Origin: Plantago major
Taxonomy: Eukaryota > Streptophyta > Magnoliopsida > Lamiales > Plantaginaceae
Assembly: GCA_026545765.1 (NCBI GenBank)
Contig: CM048842.1
Coordinates: forward strand, 30,925,167-30,989,166
Direction: 5' to 3'
DNA: 64,000 nt
The notes below the pieces were generated by a model that saw only the letters and a list, made by a program, of their open reading frames with translations, did no database searches and was not told where the DNA came from. The number at the start of each line of letters is the position of its first letter. The stretch's first letter is position 1. Both the position numbers and the translations under genes were made by a program. Below are positions 23,101 to 33,689 of this stretch, in pieces.

Positions 23101-23200
23101 TAATGGACCATTTGATTTGACAAACTACTATCAAGAGACCATCCATGTTATTAATCAAAATGTCTATGTTGTTAACAAAATAAGTCTCGTTGCAATGTGA
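20155..23200 (+). pseudogene. CACTA transposase, TNPD/Transposase_21 type
   Basis: Starts MDKSWTREANKLSESFEKGV, a common start of plant TNPD transposases, followed by the CPCGFCNN cysteine motif. Stops at about 20247 and 20354 break the N-terminus. Frame 20446-21024 covers ELLHIKVMNKWSNKSFEMLL, LPTSYYAAKK and the zinc motif CKNDC...CPICGESRW. Further blocks are FGATDGFTPW and LLIPGPKNSGKDIDVYLRPL (21200-21270), then HNLDPMHIERNICDNI (about 21740-21790), all typical of the Transposase_21 family. A DUF4218-like C-terminus (RAHPEASIADGYI) lies at 22437-22763, with short exons near 22860-22962 and 23040-23200. The protein would bind and cut element ends in the nucleus. Several stops and shifts; inactive as read. 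Confidence 0.88.
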
Positions 23201-24193
23201 AAAAATACCAATGTTGAGAACATAGGTGTTTTGATTAATAATATCGATGATTTTATTGTAAATATAGCTCCGTCTTTAGATAAAATATCTAGGGACCGTC
23301 TCTCAGGAGACCTACTCTAATAATAATGTTTGCCTGTCATATTTTTATCTTACTAGTAGATCGTACCTTAAAAGACCTTTTAAATGATTTCAATGTCATA
23401 AACCACGTTGATTGTCACATCATGTATCATAATTGCTATAAATTATTGCAAAATAATCTCACCCTGTCCGGTCGATCAGCCACTATTTGTTAGGTTTAAT
23501 AATAATTATTATAAACTATTATGAGTCGGATAGACCATATCAAACATTACATATGTCGTGGAGTACATTATAAGTGGGATCAAATTTGGGACAATGGGGT
23601 TAATAATTAAAAATAATAAAGGGAATAAGAAAAGGAGGGAAATAACATTTATTTGCCACCTATGCCAAATTATTTTACCCTCAAATTTTGGACTAAAGTG
23701 ATTTCACAATTACATATAGAATAAAGAAAGAAGAAGAACCTTTAACCTTCCCGCCTCCACCTCAGATCGCCTCCACCCTCAGATCTCACCATCAAATCCT
23801 AAGTTCCTTCACGAAATCAGGTAAAAGGTACTCTAACTTTTCATCTTTTCTTCCATTTCCTTGAGATTTTAACAGTTTGTTTGGACTGGAATGGTGAAGA
23901 ATATATTATGAGCTTCGTTTGTACTTCTCTCTCGAAATCCAACAAATTTAAAGCTTAAACACAGTCATTTCTTAGGCAAGCTGGGGGGATTCCGCCTTAA
24001 TTATAGTTATTGTAGTAATCACTTGTAGAAGAAGTCTTTTTTTACTGCTTTGCTCTTAATTCTCACTCTTTTCTCTTTCTCGAGATACTTGAAATTCTGC
24101 TCCTGCCCCTTGCGTTTTAGAAAGAATTCATATACTTTATTCTTTATTTGGTTGAAACAACTTCATAACTCTGCAGTAGAACCTTATAAAATT
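23201..24193 (+). other. CACTA intergenic region
   Basis: AT-rich sequence between the two transposon genes, with no supported gene. It includes the 3' end of the TNPD transcript and, from about 23740, a CT-rich leader (CCTCCACCTCAGATC) likely upstream of the second gene. Confidence 0.6.
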
Positions 24194-27131
24194 ATGGTGC
24201 AGATGTCAGGCCCAGGTATTACCGGGTCAAAGAGGATTAGATGTTTATTGGGCGAAGAATGTCAAAATTCAAGCAAAATTGTATCCAAACGAATCACTAG
24301 AGCATCTGCTCCGGTGTCAGCATCACGTGTGCTAGATGAAAAAGAGGATTATGTTGGCAAGATTTCAAACGGTACAAAATTTATTAATTGAATCTTGTTT
24401 CTATATTAAATTCATTTCATTTCATAAACATACTATGTATTATTTTAAAGTGCGGTGGAAGAAACGTTGTTTTAGTTTAGACCCTCATCATACAAAAGAA
24501 CTAGCAATGAATTTGAACGGACAGGGAGGCTCAAGTAGTAACTCTAAAGATTCAACATCAAACTTGCATGAACAAGGAGGTTCTACAAGTAAAAATATCA
24601 CAAATATAGGTTCGTATCGTTACCTTTGAATTAATTTGTAAGATATGAGTTTAAACTTGATTTAAACTTTACTTTTGTTAGATGAAGAAGCGTGACTCTC
24701 CATTTGGTCACTTTTGTTGTGCAGTAAACTTGCTTTAAAAATAAACATTGACATAATTTTATTTCGTATGCTGGTAGTTTTTATATTCAACTTGTTGACT
24801 ATCTACTTTTCATGGACATTTGAGTTCAATTTTTCTTTGAATGGTATAGAGAAACTACAGAACTCGTCTTCTCGTTCTGCAACTACTCTTTTCGTGAAAC
24901 TCGTTGACAATTACAGAACATGAAGCTTTACCTAAGATCACCGAAACTCCAGCAGTTGTAGAATCTGAAGCTCCAGCTCCAAAGATCACTAGCACTGAAG
25001 CTCCAAACTTGAATATAACTCCAGCACGAAATACCACTGTAGCTCCAAAGATCACTGTAGCTCCAAGTGAGTACATTTGAATGTCTTTCACACACTATAT
25101 GTGATAACAGTGAGTACATTTTAATGTCTTTCACACACTATGTTATGATTATCAGTTTTGATTGTTTTATTTGTTTGTATTAAATTAATTTATTTGTTAG
25201 AGTTAAAGAGGGCAGTTCGTGGTGTGGCCCGGGGCGAATCATTGGAGAAACTTGTTGAAAATGTAAGTTACTGCTAATTATATTATTAATAAATAACTAT
25301 TTTGGAACCTGAACTTTGTATTTTATTATCGTGTGGTGCTATCTAGCATGGGAAGTTGAAGATATTGTTCTTACCTAGACAAGCTATGTCCATGAATAAT
25401 GATGAACAATTTAGCTCTGCAAATGGAGTCATAGTGAGGGTGCGTGCTGATATTGGAAAAGAAGTTCATGGTTGGGAGGATGTTTCGGCTTTTAGCAAAG
25501 ACTTTTGCTATGCTAGGCTTGGTGTAAGTAAAGTCTTCATATTTTGTTAATATTTCAAACTACATTTTGTTTGTTTTTTTTTTTTTTTTAATTCAGATTG
25601 GATTTCAGTTGCCTTTGTACATGACAAAACATTAAATATATTTACACACTTGTTTGATATTGAAGATCAAGAGACTCTACGTGTTCAACAAATCATTGAA
25701 CTTAAGTTTCAAACCGCATATACAAGGTGGAGGTATGTTTTGCATAATGCATACAAATCCATAGAAGCTAAAGGCATGTCTCTCCTAGAAACGATGTTAC
25801 TCTAGAGAAGTGGCAATAGGCATGTGACTTCATTGAAGATGAAAAATACCAGGTCATTATCTTCAAATTCGGTAAAATGTTTTATATTTATTATTACTTT
25901 CTAATTTTGTCTCGATAATGCATGTTTTTGGAAGTTAGAAAAATCCGTGGATGAAATTTTTGCTCTAGTGAATCTGAGAATTGTATCTATGCTTCTCCAT
26001 TAAGTTAGGTCTTTGGTTTTGCATTTTTGGTAGCTCGAATAATGTATAACTCTTATTTTCATTACATTATAACTCATGCTATTGTTAGTGACTTACGGGT
26101 TTTGTAGTCATTATTTATCGAAAATATGGATAAATGGCATGCGAGGTAAAACTAATTAAATAATTTTGATACTCCATACCACTCTAGCGAACATATTATC
26201 TAGTCTTGAATGTGAGTCTGAGGTAATTTGCATGTGAGATTGTTATGTAAATTGCTTTTATGATGATCTCTTAGTATTTTGCATATAAGTGGTTGATGGA
26301 TATTCGGAACAAATCAATCTTTAACATATTTTTAGTTAACATTTGTGGTATTTGCAGAAAAGATCAAGTATCAAAATTCATAATCGAGGTAAAATGCTAT
26401 TCGAACAAACCACTACAAGAACACATTTTCTTGTGATTCAACAATATGGTACATTTCTAAATTCTCAATTTCAAGACATTTTGATAATATCTAGTATATT
26501 TATGCTCGTAACATTTTGAGCTTTTTGAAAAAAATATCAATGTATATATTTGTTTTTCTTTTGAGTCGATTCGATGTAAGCATAACATTATGCTAGTTAG
26601 CTTGCATGCATCGGTTTATTATTGTCTTCTTTTCCAATGATTCATTTTGTATTTTCACACGAAGAAAGAGAAAAGTGAGATTGAGTTCTTCAAATTAACT
26701 CGGAGTAAAAAGGAGGTGACTTTGAGTCTCTTTGCAAAGTTAAAATATGTAGCGGACTCTAATTTGTTCTATAGCTACCTAATTTTACGTTTCATTAGTT
26801 GATATCTGAGGAGGAGATGGTTGATATGCGAAACACAGGTACAAAATATGACGAAGAGCCAATTTCTGAGTCTCAACTTGTAAAGGCAACACTTGGTCAC
26901 AACTCTGGATATATCAAGGGGATGGGGCATGCATTGCAAGCATCTCGTGGAATTACATCAAGTATGACTGTTGGAATTGACATCAGGGAGAAATTATCTG
27001 AGTTGGACAAAGCCAATGAAAAGATACTTTATCTAACTAATAAATGTGAGGAACAAGGAAATAGTGTGGACTTCATGAAAACTCAAATGTTGAAGTGGGA
27101 GAAGATTACGGAAAAATTTTGGTATTCTTGA
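24194..27131 (+). pseudogene. CACTA second gene, TNPA/Transposase_24-like, multi-exon
   Basis: Likely start 24194 (MVQMSGPGITGSKRIR). Exon pieces: 24194-24371; about 24449-24607 with GGSSSN/GGSTSK repeats; about 24920-25067 with repeated Ala-Pro-Lys-Ile-Thr units (APKIT); 25199-25260 KRAVRGVARGESLEKLV; 25348-25525 with VIVRVRADIGKEVHGWEDVS; and 26799-27131, ending with DMRNTGTKYDEEP and a coiled-coil tail with stop at 27129. The middle block matches the Ptta/En/Spm transposase family (PF03004, from memory). Candidate GT-AG borders lie between blocks. The region 25570-26790 is degenerate, with stops in the expected frame. It would act with TNPD on the subterminal repeats. Confidence 0.7.
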
Positions 27132-28318
27132 ATTGATTAAGTGCGTGTTAAGTTTTCTTATTATTTTTTTTTGTTTATGTATTTATTGCCTAAAAACATC
27201 CGGCATGCTTTCCTTATATTGTTTTCTTATGTAAATGATAAACAAACCAGTTTGGTGTTATGTGCACAAATAGGTTGTTGAATGTTGGATTTGTTATTTT
27301 GTACTGATGATGTGTTGGATGAGTCGAGACAAACTAATTTAACCTATAAACCAATTTAGCATTATGTGATCATGTCATATATGTATGTTGAAGTGTTGAA
27401 TTTTTTCCCCTCTTATACAGATGGTGATCTCGATGAGGCATGAGAAACTTAGAGTGATGGAGCATTGATTTTTTTGAGTGGAATGGCGTATAATTGAAGA
27501 GGAGCATGTAGTTTGTTATCATTATATTTAGAATTTTATGTGAAAGTTGGTGTTGGACAAGTTTTCGTACTTATTAACTCTTATCTTATTGATTTCTTGA
27601 TGGTTGTAAAATTGTACTATACGCTATATGTGATGCCATTTTGTCACAATGTCAGTTTTTTTGGTGATGAAAATACAATTAGTGATGAATTTTATTTGGC
27701 TAAAAACAGTTTTAGTGATGAAAGAATAATTTATTTTTGTGAAAAAAATCGTCACTACCAAACCATATCGTGATGATACTTTGTCACAATTCTGAAGTCT
27801 TATGTGAGGAAAATTGAACATATGTGGTGAACTTTGGCGCATCAAGAAATCGACTTTTGTGGAGAAAAATGGTTCATGGTGACAAAATAATTTGACACTG
27901 TAAAGTACTATATGTGATGAAATTTAGTCACAAATGTTCCAGTCTATCGTGCTGAAATGTCGTCACAAATGTTTCAGTGTTTCGTGATGAAATGTCGTCA
28001 CAAATGTTCCAGTCTTTCGTGATGAAATGTCGCACAAATGTTCCAGTCTTTCGTGATGAAATGTCGTCACAAATGTTCCAGTCTTCCGTGATGAAATTTA
28101 GTCACAAATGTGCTACCCTATTGTGAGAAAATGGATTAATAGTGATGATTTTTTTTGTTGCCGAAAATGGCTTTTATGATGAAAATAGAGTTATTGTAGC
28201 AAAATAACTTTGTCACGGTAGATATAGCTACTGTGACGAATTAGTATTTTATCACAAAACAATTCTTTTATGATGGGGAATAGGTGACAACACAGTGACA
28301 AATTTATTTATCGACAAA
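27132..28318 (+). repeat. CACTA 3' subterminal region
   Basis: From about 27640 the sequence is rich in GTGATGAAAT and GTCACAAAT motifs in both orientations, the counterpart of the 5' subterminal repeats. It contains the 35-bp array listed separately. 27132-27640 is 3' flank of the second gene. A frame at 27513-27773 here is a by-product of the repeats. The terminal inverted repeat itself is absent. Confidence 0.7.
27914..28121 (+). repeat. 35-bp tandem repeats in the CACTA subterminal region
   Basis: Units beginning GTGATGAAAT start at 27914, 27949, 27984, 28019, 28053 and 28088, nearly all 35 bp apart. Each has GTGATGAAATGTCGTCAC, with facing GTGA and TCAC, then AAATGTTCCAGTC. The fourth unit is one base shorter. 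They fit binding sites for the element's own DNA-binding protein. Confidence 0.88.
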
Positions 28319-29056
28319 TTAGATATCTGAGAAATTGTGTTTATCGACAAAAGTTGTAAAAGACTATCCCCCCCCCCCCTTCTAGTCTTTTCCTTTGTCG
28401 TTATCTGGACCAACAATATCACCACACATTGTGAAGTGTGTTAAGTGACTTTTGTTCAAAAGTTAGTATTACATAACTGTAGAAGTTATTAATCTACCAA
28501 TTTGACAAACTCTCCTGAACCAACACCTTAAACGGCGTGGAGTACAGGAAGTGATTAGTTTGGGAAACTAAGGAATAACTCCAAGGTTACTGAGCATAAG
28601 AAGTACTTAGTTTGAGAAACTAAGGAACAACTCAAAGGTTTCTGAGTATAGGAAGTACTTGGCTGGGAGCCGGGGAATAACTCAGGGGGAACACTTGGTT
28701 GGTAACCTAGTGTATTTAGGAATCGAGAGAAGACATTTGTAAGGTGAACTCAATTATCTATCTTAGTGGATTCTAGGTCTGAGAAAGGCCGAAGTGGATT
28801 AGTTGAAGGATTATGCCACCGTCAGATACCACTATAATTTGCTGTGTTATTTACTTACTGTATTTACCTTGGTTTAGTCATCTTGTTAAGTACTTACACA
28901 CTACTGAGCACGTGCACTTATCATAAAAAGTCTTCCGCTCTCTAAAATTAAGTATCAGATATCGTCACAGATATCTGAGAAATTCTGTTTATCGACAAAA
29001 GTTGTAAAAGACTATTCACCCCCTAGTCTTTTCCTTTGCCGTTATCTGGACCAACA
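28319..29056 (+). repeat. Rearranged middle LTR of the A array
   Basis: 28319-28415 is the last ~97 bp of an A-type LTR (AGATATCTGAGAAATTG to GGACCAACA). It joins directly to mid-LTR sequence ATATCACCACAC at 28416, which runs to a second LTR end GGACCAACA at 29056, followed by a primer site. This is therefore the junction between bodies A1 and A2: the A1 3' LTR reduced to its tail, then the 3' 640 bp of the A2 5' LTR. Confidence 0.8.
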
Positions 29057-29058
29057 AG

Positions 29059-29070
29059 TGGTATCGAGCG
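29059..29070 (+). other. Primer-binding site of A2 (initiator tRNA-Met), altered
   Basis: TGGTATCGAGCG lies two bases after the LTR end, with the same CAG-to-CG difference from TGGTATCAGAGC as the A1 site. Confidence 0.8.
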
Positions 29071-29172
29071 AGGAGATTCCCAAACATACACTTTGAACCT
29101 AGATCCCAGATAAGTGCCCGCTAACTGCTTTTCACCTTCACTTGATTTGTTTGTTAGTGTGTTTACTGCAGG

Positions 29173-29654
29173 ATGTCTTTAAGTGACGCTCCAATTCTCA
29201 AGCAAGAGAACAAATAATTTCTGAGAAAGTTCACAATGTTGCTTTAGTAACACAAGGTACTTCTGAAAAGAAGGATACCAAAGAAATGACTAAGGAAGAT
29301 GCTCTTGCTGTGAAGTAAATGAGAAAATATGTCAGTCGGGAGATTGAGAGAAGAAAAGTCAAAGAGAAGCTGAAAAAGCATTTAGGCTCGAACTATCACC
29401 GACAAAAATATCTGGATGTCAAGCTCATTGAACAATGGCTCGAAGCATCTAATCTTGATGGCGAAATCGAAGCGATCTGTTTCTATAGTCGAAACACAGT
29501 CATTTTAAAAGAGGCATCCTGTTTTCAATAAGCTAAAGGCGGTGACAAGAAAGATAGAAGAAACTTCAAGAGAGGTTGAGCTATCCTCTCTGAAGAAAGG
29601 AGAAAGATTCAAATCCAACTGGATGCTCTTGATATTGAGTTAGAATTTGAGGAA
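29173..29654 (+). pseudogene. A2 gag fragment, internally deleted and cut by element B
   Basis: Starts ATGTCTTTAAGTGACGC (29173). After about 30 bases it jumps to sequence matching A1 7836 onward, losing about 640 bp that encode the N-terminal capsid domain. Frame 29319-29531 carries the basic MRKYVSREIERRKVKEKLKK segment also seen in C. It then matches A1 to about 8256 (LDIE...) and stops where the B LTR begins at 29655. The gag remainder and most of pol reappear nowhere; they were lost with the B 3' end. Confidence 0.8.
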
Positions 29655-31078
29655 TGTTAGGAATATCTATTAGTATTTTGATCACTCATCACATGTTCTT
29701 ATCTTAGCCATAAAGGTGATTAAGTACTCTTGGTTCACTTGAACATTGTAAAAGAGGAAATCACCGAGTATGATTAGTCTAGTAAATCTTGTATTAGGAT
29801 TGTAGGTCTCTGAGTGTAACTTTTATTTCCAGAAGACCATGAAGATTAATCCTAGCAATGGAGCTTTTCTAAAGATTAGAAGACTGAAGATTGCACAAGA
29901 TTTATTAAGATATCAAGGTTTAGTCTCACTTAAGAAAGACTATGTCCTTAATACTTTCTTAAGTGTATTTACTTACTTTTGAAATATGATTCTGGACACA
30001 TGACATCATGAGTATGGAGCATGCAAGCCATCAGAAAGGCTCATGTATCCGTTGAAGACTACAGGACAAGAAATAGTAGAAGTGCATTAATTGCATCGGC
30101 AAAAAAGCTGCTGAAGCACAGTCCTCTCTGAGACATGAGACAAGGACTTCTGAGTACTCATTTCAAGATAAGTATGGACTGAATTTTAATTGTGTCTAAC
30201 GGATATCATTCCAACAACTCTCAAATTCATCTATATATATCACACACATAGATGCTGAGAAATACACACCTTAGAACGCTCTATTTTGCAAACATACCAT
30301 CAAGCAAAGTATTCTCTCAAGCACTCTACTACCCTTTCTGAAAGCTTTCTGTTGCTCGAAGAATCACTAGTAGTTCTAAGTTGTCTTGAACCTTAATAAG
30401 AGATTGTTATTCGTAAAAGAGTTAAACTATCAGATACCCTTTCTGAAGCTCATTCTCCAGAACGGACATCAATTACTTGGGTCGATGAAGCGGTGCCATC
30501 CATTTGAACAAGTGTATTAAGTAGTCTTGTTCTATTAGGCTCTCTGAAAACATAACTGAAAAGTTATACGAAAAGCCTCTCTGACAAACCTTATAACCAA
30601 CACCATCAAGGGGTGGAGTAGAGGAAGTACTTGATTTGGGAAATCAAGGAATAACTCCAAGGTTATCTGAGTAGAGGAAGTACTTAGCTCTAGGGCTGGG
30701 GAATAACTCATGGGGAACATTTGGTTGGGAACCATTTGTTTAGGAATCTTAGAATAGGATTATTGTAAGGTGAACTCAATTATCTGTTCTAGTGAATTTT
30801 AGGTCTCATAAAAGACCGAAGTGGATTAGTTGGAGGATTACGCCACCTCCAGATACCACTATATTTGCTGTGTCATTTACCTTTCTGTATTTACATTTCA
30901 GCAAAGCACACACACATACTTATCGTTTCTACACTTACCTATCTTAAAGTTTTCCGCGCTCTAAATTTAAGTATCAGAAACCTCCAGGTTTCTGAGAAAC
31001 TGTGTTTATCGACAAAAGTTTTAAAAGACTATTCACCCCCCCCTCTAGTCTTTTACTTTGCCGTTATCTGGACCAACA
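29655..31078 (+). repeat. 5' LTR of Sirevirus B
   Basis: 1424 bp, from TGTTAGGAATATC to GGACCAACA, ending two bases before the primer site. A TATA box CTATATATAT lies at 30231-30240. It is colinear with both C LTRs (1.41 kb). No gene inside. Confidence 0.9.
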
Positions 31079-31080
31079 AG

Positions 31081-31092
31081 TGGTATCAGAGC
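31081..31092 (+). other. Primer-binding site of B (initiator tRNA-Met)
   Basis: TGGTATCAGAGC, the intact plant copia primer site complementary to the initiator tRNA-Met 3' end, two bases after the LTR. Confidence 0.92.
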
Positions 31093-31197
31093 AGGAGGTT
31101 CACAAGCCTTCTGCACTGAACCTACATCCCCAGATAGGTGAAGGAACTTTGTCCCTTTCTGAGGACTATATAATTTGTGTGTTTAGTGTGTGCAGGT

Positions 31198-33640
31198 ATG
31201 TCTCTGAGTGATGCACCCGTTCTGAAGCCAGAAAACTACGAGAAATGGAAGAACAACATGAAGGTCCATCTGGAGGCCATTAGTGACGAGATGATCTATG
31301 TCATCAATGAAGGGCCTATCAAAATCAAACAACTCAAACAAGTTACTGAGGTGTCTGATGGAAGAAAAGCCTCAGACAAGGAAGATGGAAGCGAGGATGC
31401 GGCTGCTAGTGATAGTGGTCGTGTTGCTCGTGGAAGCATTATGTATGAAGACAAGCCAAGAGAGCTACGGACATCGAAGATTCCAAGAGACCTGATTGGA
31501 TGGTCAAGCTCGTAATATCATCATCGGATCGACACTGAGCACATACGATTATAAAGCGTAGGGTGCTAAAAGCAAAATTGCACAGCAATTGATTGAAGAA
31601 ATGCATGCGGGCCAGAAAACCAAGGAAAACAAGTTCAAATTGAAGTTCCAAAACTTCAAACAAGGTCTCACTGAAACTCTGGAAGAACCTGATTTCAGGT
31701 TTACTACTCTTATGAATATGGCTGTACTTGGTGAAAGCAACAGATACTCCCAGCCAGAAAAGATTAAGACTATTGTCACAAGTCTCAATCACAACTGGGA
31801 GCACACTAAGTCCTTTTATTTCAACGAGGATGCGAATATCACTCGATGAAGCTCTTCTCTCATCATGCTACTGTAGACTATGAGACAACTCAGAGAGAAC
31901 AAACAGCTGAAAAATTGCATAGTGTTGCTCTAATCTCTCAAGGTACTTCTGAAAAGAAGGATACCAAAGCTAAAGAAAAATTGCATAGTGTTGCATCTGA
32001 AGAAAATGCTCTTGCAGTAAGACACATGAAGAAATTTGAGTCGAGATTGAGAGAAGAAAAGCTAAAGAAAAGGCTGAAAAAGCATCTTAGCCCCGAACTA
32101 TCATCGATGAGAACATACAAATGAACAACTCTCTGAACACCCCATTCGAGAAAGGTGTTAATCTTTGAAACTTCTGAAATAGGAAATGATATCTACTTCT
32201 ATTGTCAAAAGCTTTGGTCACTTGAGAGATATTGTCACCTTTTAAACAAGCTCAAGGCATTGACAAGAAGACGAAGAAATTTCAAGAGAAATCAAAGGGC
32301 CTTCTTGGTGAAGAAAGGAAGAAGATTCAAATTCAACTTGATGCTCTAGACATTGAGAGTTACGAAGATGGAGATTCGGATGACTCGAACCTACCATCAC
32401 CGAATTGTGGAATCACCCGATGTAATCGACTTGACCTTAAGAAGAATGAAATGTGTGGAGTTCTTTGAGATTCTTTGGTCGGACATCTCCAACATTGAAA
32501 TATGTCTTATGGCTGATGAGGTAACTAACAATTCACAATTTCTGTACTATGAGAGTGATGATGGAATTGAGGATCTGGAGGTGGTCAAGAGTGAATTGGA
32601 TCTTTATGAGAAAGAATTTCTGGAAGCACAATCCAAAACCAGAATTCTAGAGGAAAGCAAAGAAACTCTTGAAAAGAGGTTTTACGAGCTAACGAGTATC
32701 TGAGAACAAACTAATGAAATAGCCTTTACGAAAGATAAGATATCGAGAATGAAAATCCTCACAAACTAGCACAGGATGAACTTAATAAGAAAATGTTGAA
32801 GGCGCTTTACGAGAATGAAGAACTCGGAAAGAAAGAGATATCCTTCAATCTTATACAAAAGCTAGTGACACTCTCCTTTGAGGTTCAATCCTATCAGAAA
32901 TCCCTCACGAGAAAGGTGGACTTGGACTTGATGAACAATCGAGTAATTCATCTCCTCACGAAGAAGAGTGATGAAAGGTTGACCTTGTAAAAATCAGCAG
33001 AATGGTTCTTCAACCTATAGCATTAGTCGAAAGCTAGGGTAGTTGACAAAGGAAAAGGAGTAGTAACTTGACCTTTGAAAGAACAACAAGTTTACAAGAA
33101 ATATGTGGATAAGGTTTACGAAAGAAATCTGACCCTCGGATATGCAACCATCCACATTCTTTGCATTACTAGGAAGGAAGAATTCTTTGGAATAGGCAAA
33201 TTCTCTACTAAACCATTTATGAAAATAAAGATGGTGCGAGAAACTAAAAAGGCTTACGAGCGATTGCATTGAAAGCGAAAGGTGTTCAAAATGGCATTGG
33301 CTATCGTGCTATTGGAAAGGTCCTTCTACAACAATATAAGGAAGGACAAGAACAATGGCGCAAGTGATATTACATAGCAATAGGCGAAGTGGAAGAAATC
33401 TCAAGCCTTTGAAAAACTGAATAGCGAGCTAGAAGGAACACGGCGGAAAGGCTAAGTTTCTGAAAAGCAACCTAGAAACCGAGGTCCGAGAAAGAACCAA
33501 AGGAACATCTAGAAAAACCCCAAGAAGGAAGATTGAGATCAAAATTCTTGATTTTATTGCATCTCCTTGATCAAGTTGACAAAAACAAACTCCCGAGAAA
33601 TTCACTAAAATGTGGATTCCTCTTTGGAAGAATGTTTAGT
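31198..33640 (+). pseudogene. Sirevirus B gag
   Basis: The ATG at 31198 gives MSLSDAPVLKPENYEKWK, the usual N-terminus of UBN2/DUF4219-type copia gag, open to 31515. The capsid middle resumes at 31589-31849 (FKQGLTETLEEPDFRFTTLM) and 31846-32124. The zinc knuckle region at 32170-32230 is damaged; C keeps it intact. The acidic and coiled-coil C-terminus follows at 32232-32990. Parts at 33000-33640 match the gag-protease linker of C. At least six shifts break it. Many differ from C by CAG or CTG read as CG, for example ACCGAATTG near 32398 against CCAGAATTG in C. Confidence 0.8.
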
Positions 33641-33689
33641 CTAAGTGGTTCTATCTACGAGGCGAACCTAACTCCTATTTCTGTTTTGT

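Larger units (their letters stand above)
19022..28318 (+). mobile_element. CACTA (En/Spm) DNA transposon, 3' end deleted
   Basis: CACTACAAAAAATG at 19025 is a CACTA terminal repeat, placed after GAATACT in the A1 extra gene; A2 is uninterrupted there (45851 onward), so the 3-bp duplication is probably ACT (19022-19024). The 9.3-kb body has two typical genes: a TNPD/Transposase_21-like gene (20155 to about 23200) and a TNPA/Transposase_24-like gene (24194-27131), with repeats near both ends. The expected right terminus ...TTGTAGTG and the second ACT are missing. Sequence passes at about 28319 into the tail of an A-type LTR, so the right terminus, the rest of the A1 extra gene and most of an LTR were deleted together. 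Confidence 0.88.

Noticed and set aside
26411-26440. A second CACTACAAGAA sequence that could be another CACTA terminus
   Set aside because: It lies in what looks like a coding part of the second transposon gene (TTTRTHFLVIQQY), with no subterminal repeats or paired end nearby.
27513-27773. An 86-codon hydrophobic frame at the CACTA right end
   Set aside because: It overlaps subterminal repeats and has no counterpart in En/Spm elements.
27914-28121. Regular 35-bp repeats that might suggest a CRISPR-like array
   Set aside because: The units are contiguous and nearly identical with no unique spacers, and they lie in the subterminal region of a plant CACTA transposon.
19025-28318. The CACTA transposon as a carrier of captured host gene fragments
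   Set aside because: All recognisable coding blocks are its own TNPD- and TNPA-type genes; no foreign exon was seen.
31177-31198. A gag start upstream of the ATG in element B
   Set aside because: The extension has no upstream ATG in this frame (it begins with GTG codons), whereas the ATG at 31198 starts the conserved MSLSDAP sequence also found in C and, with changes, in A1.
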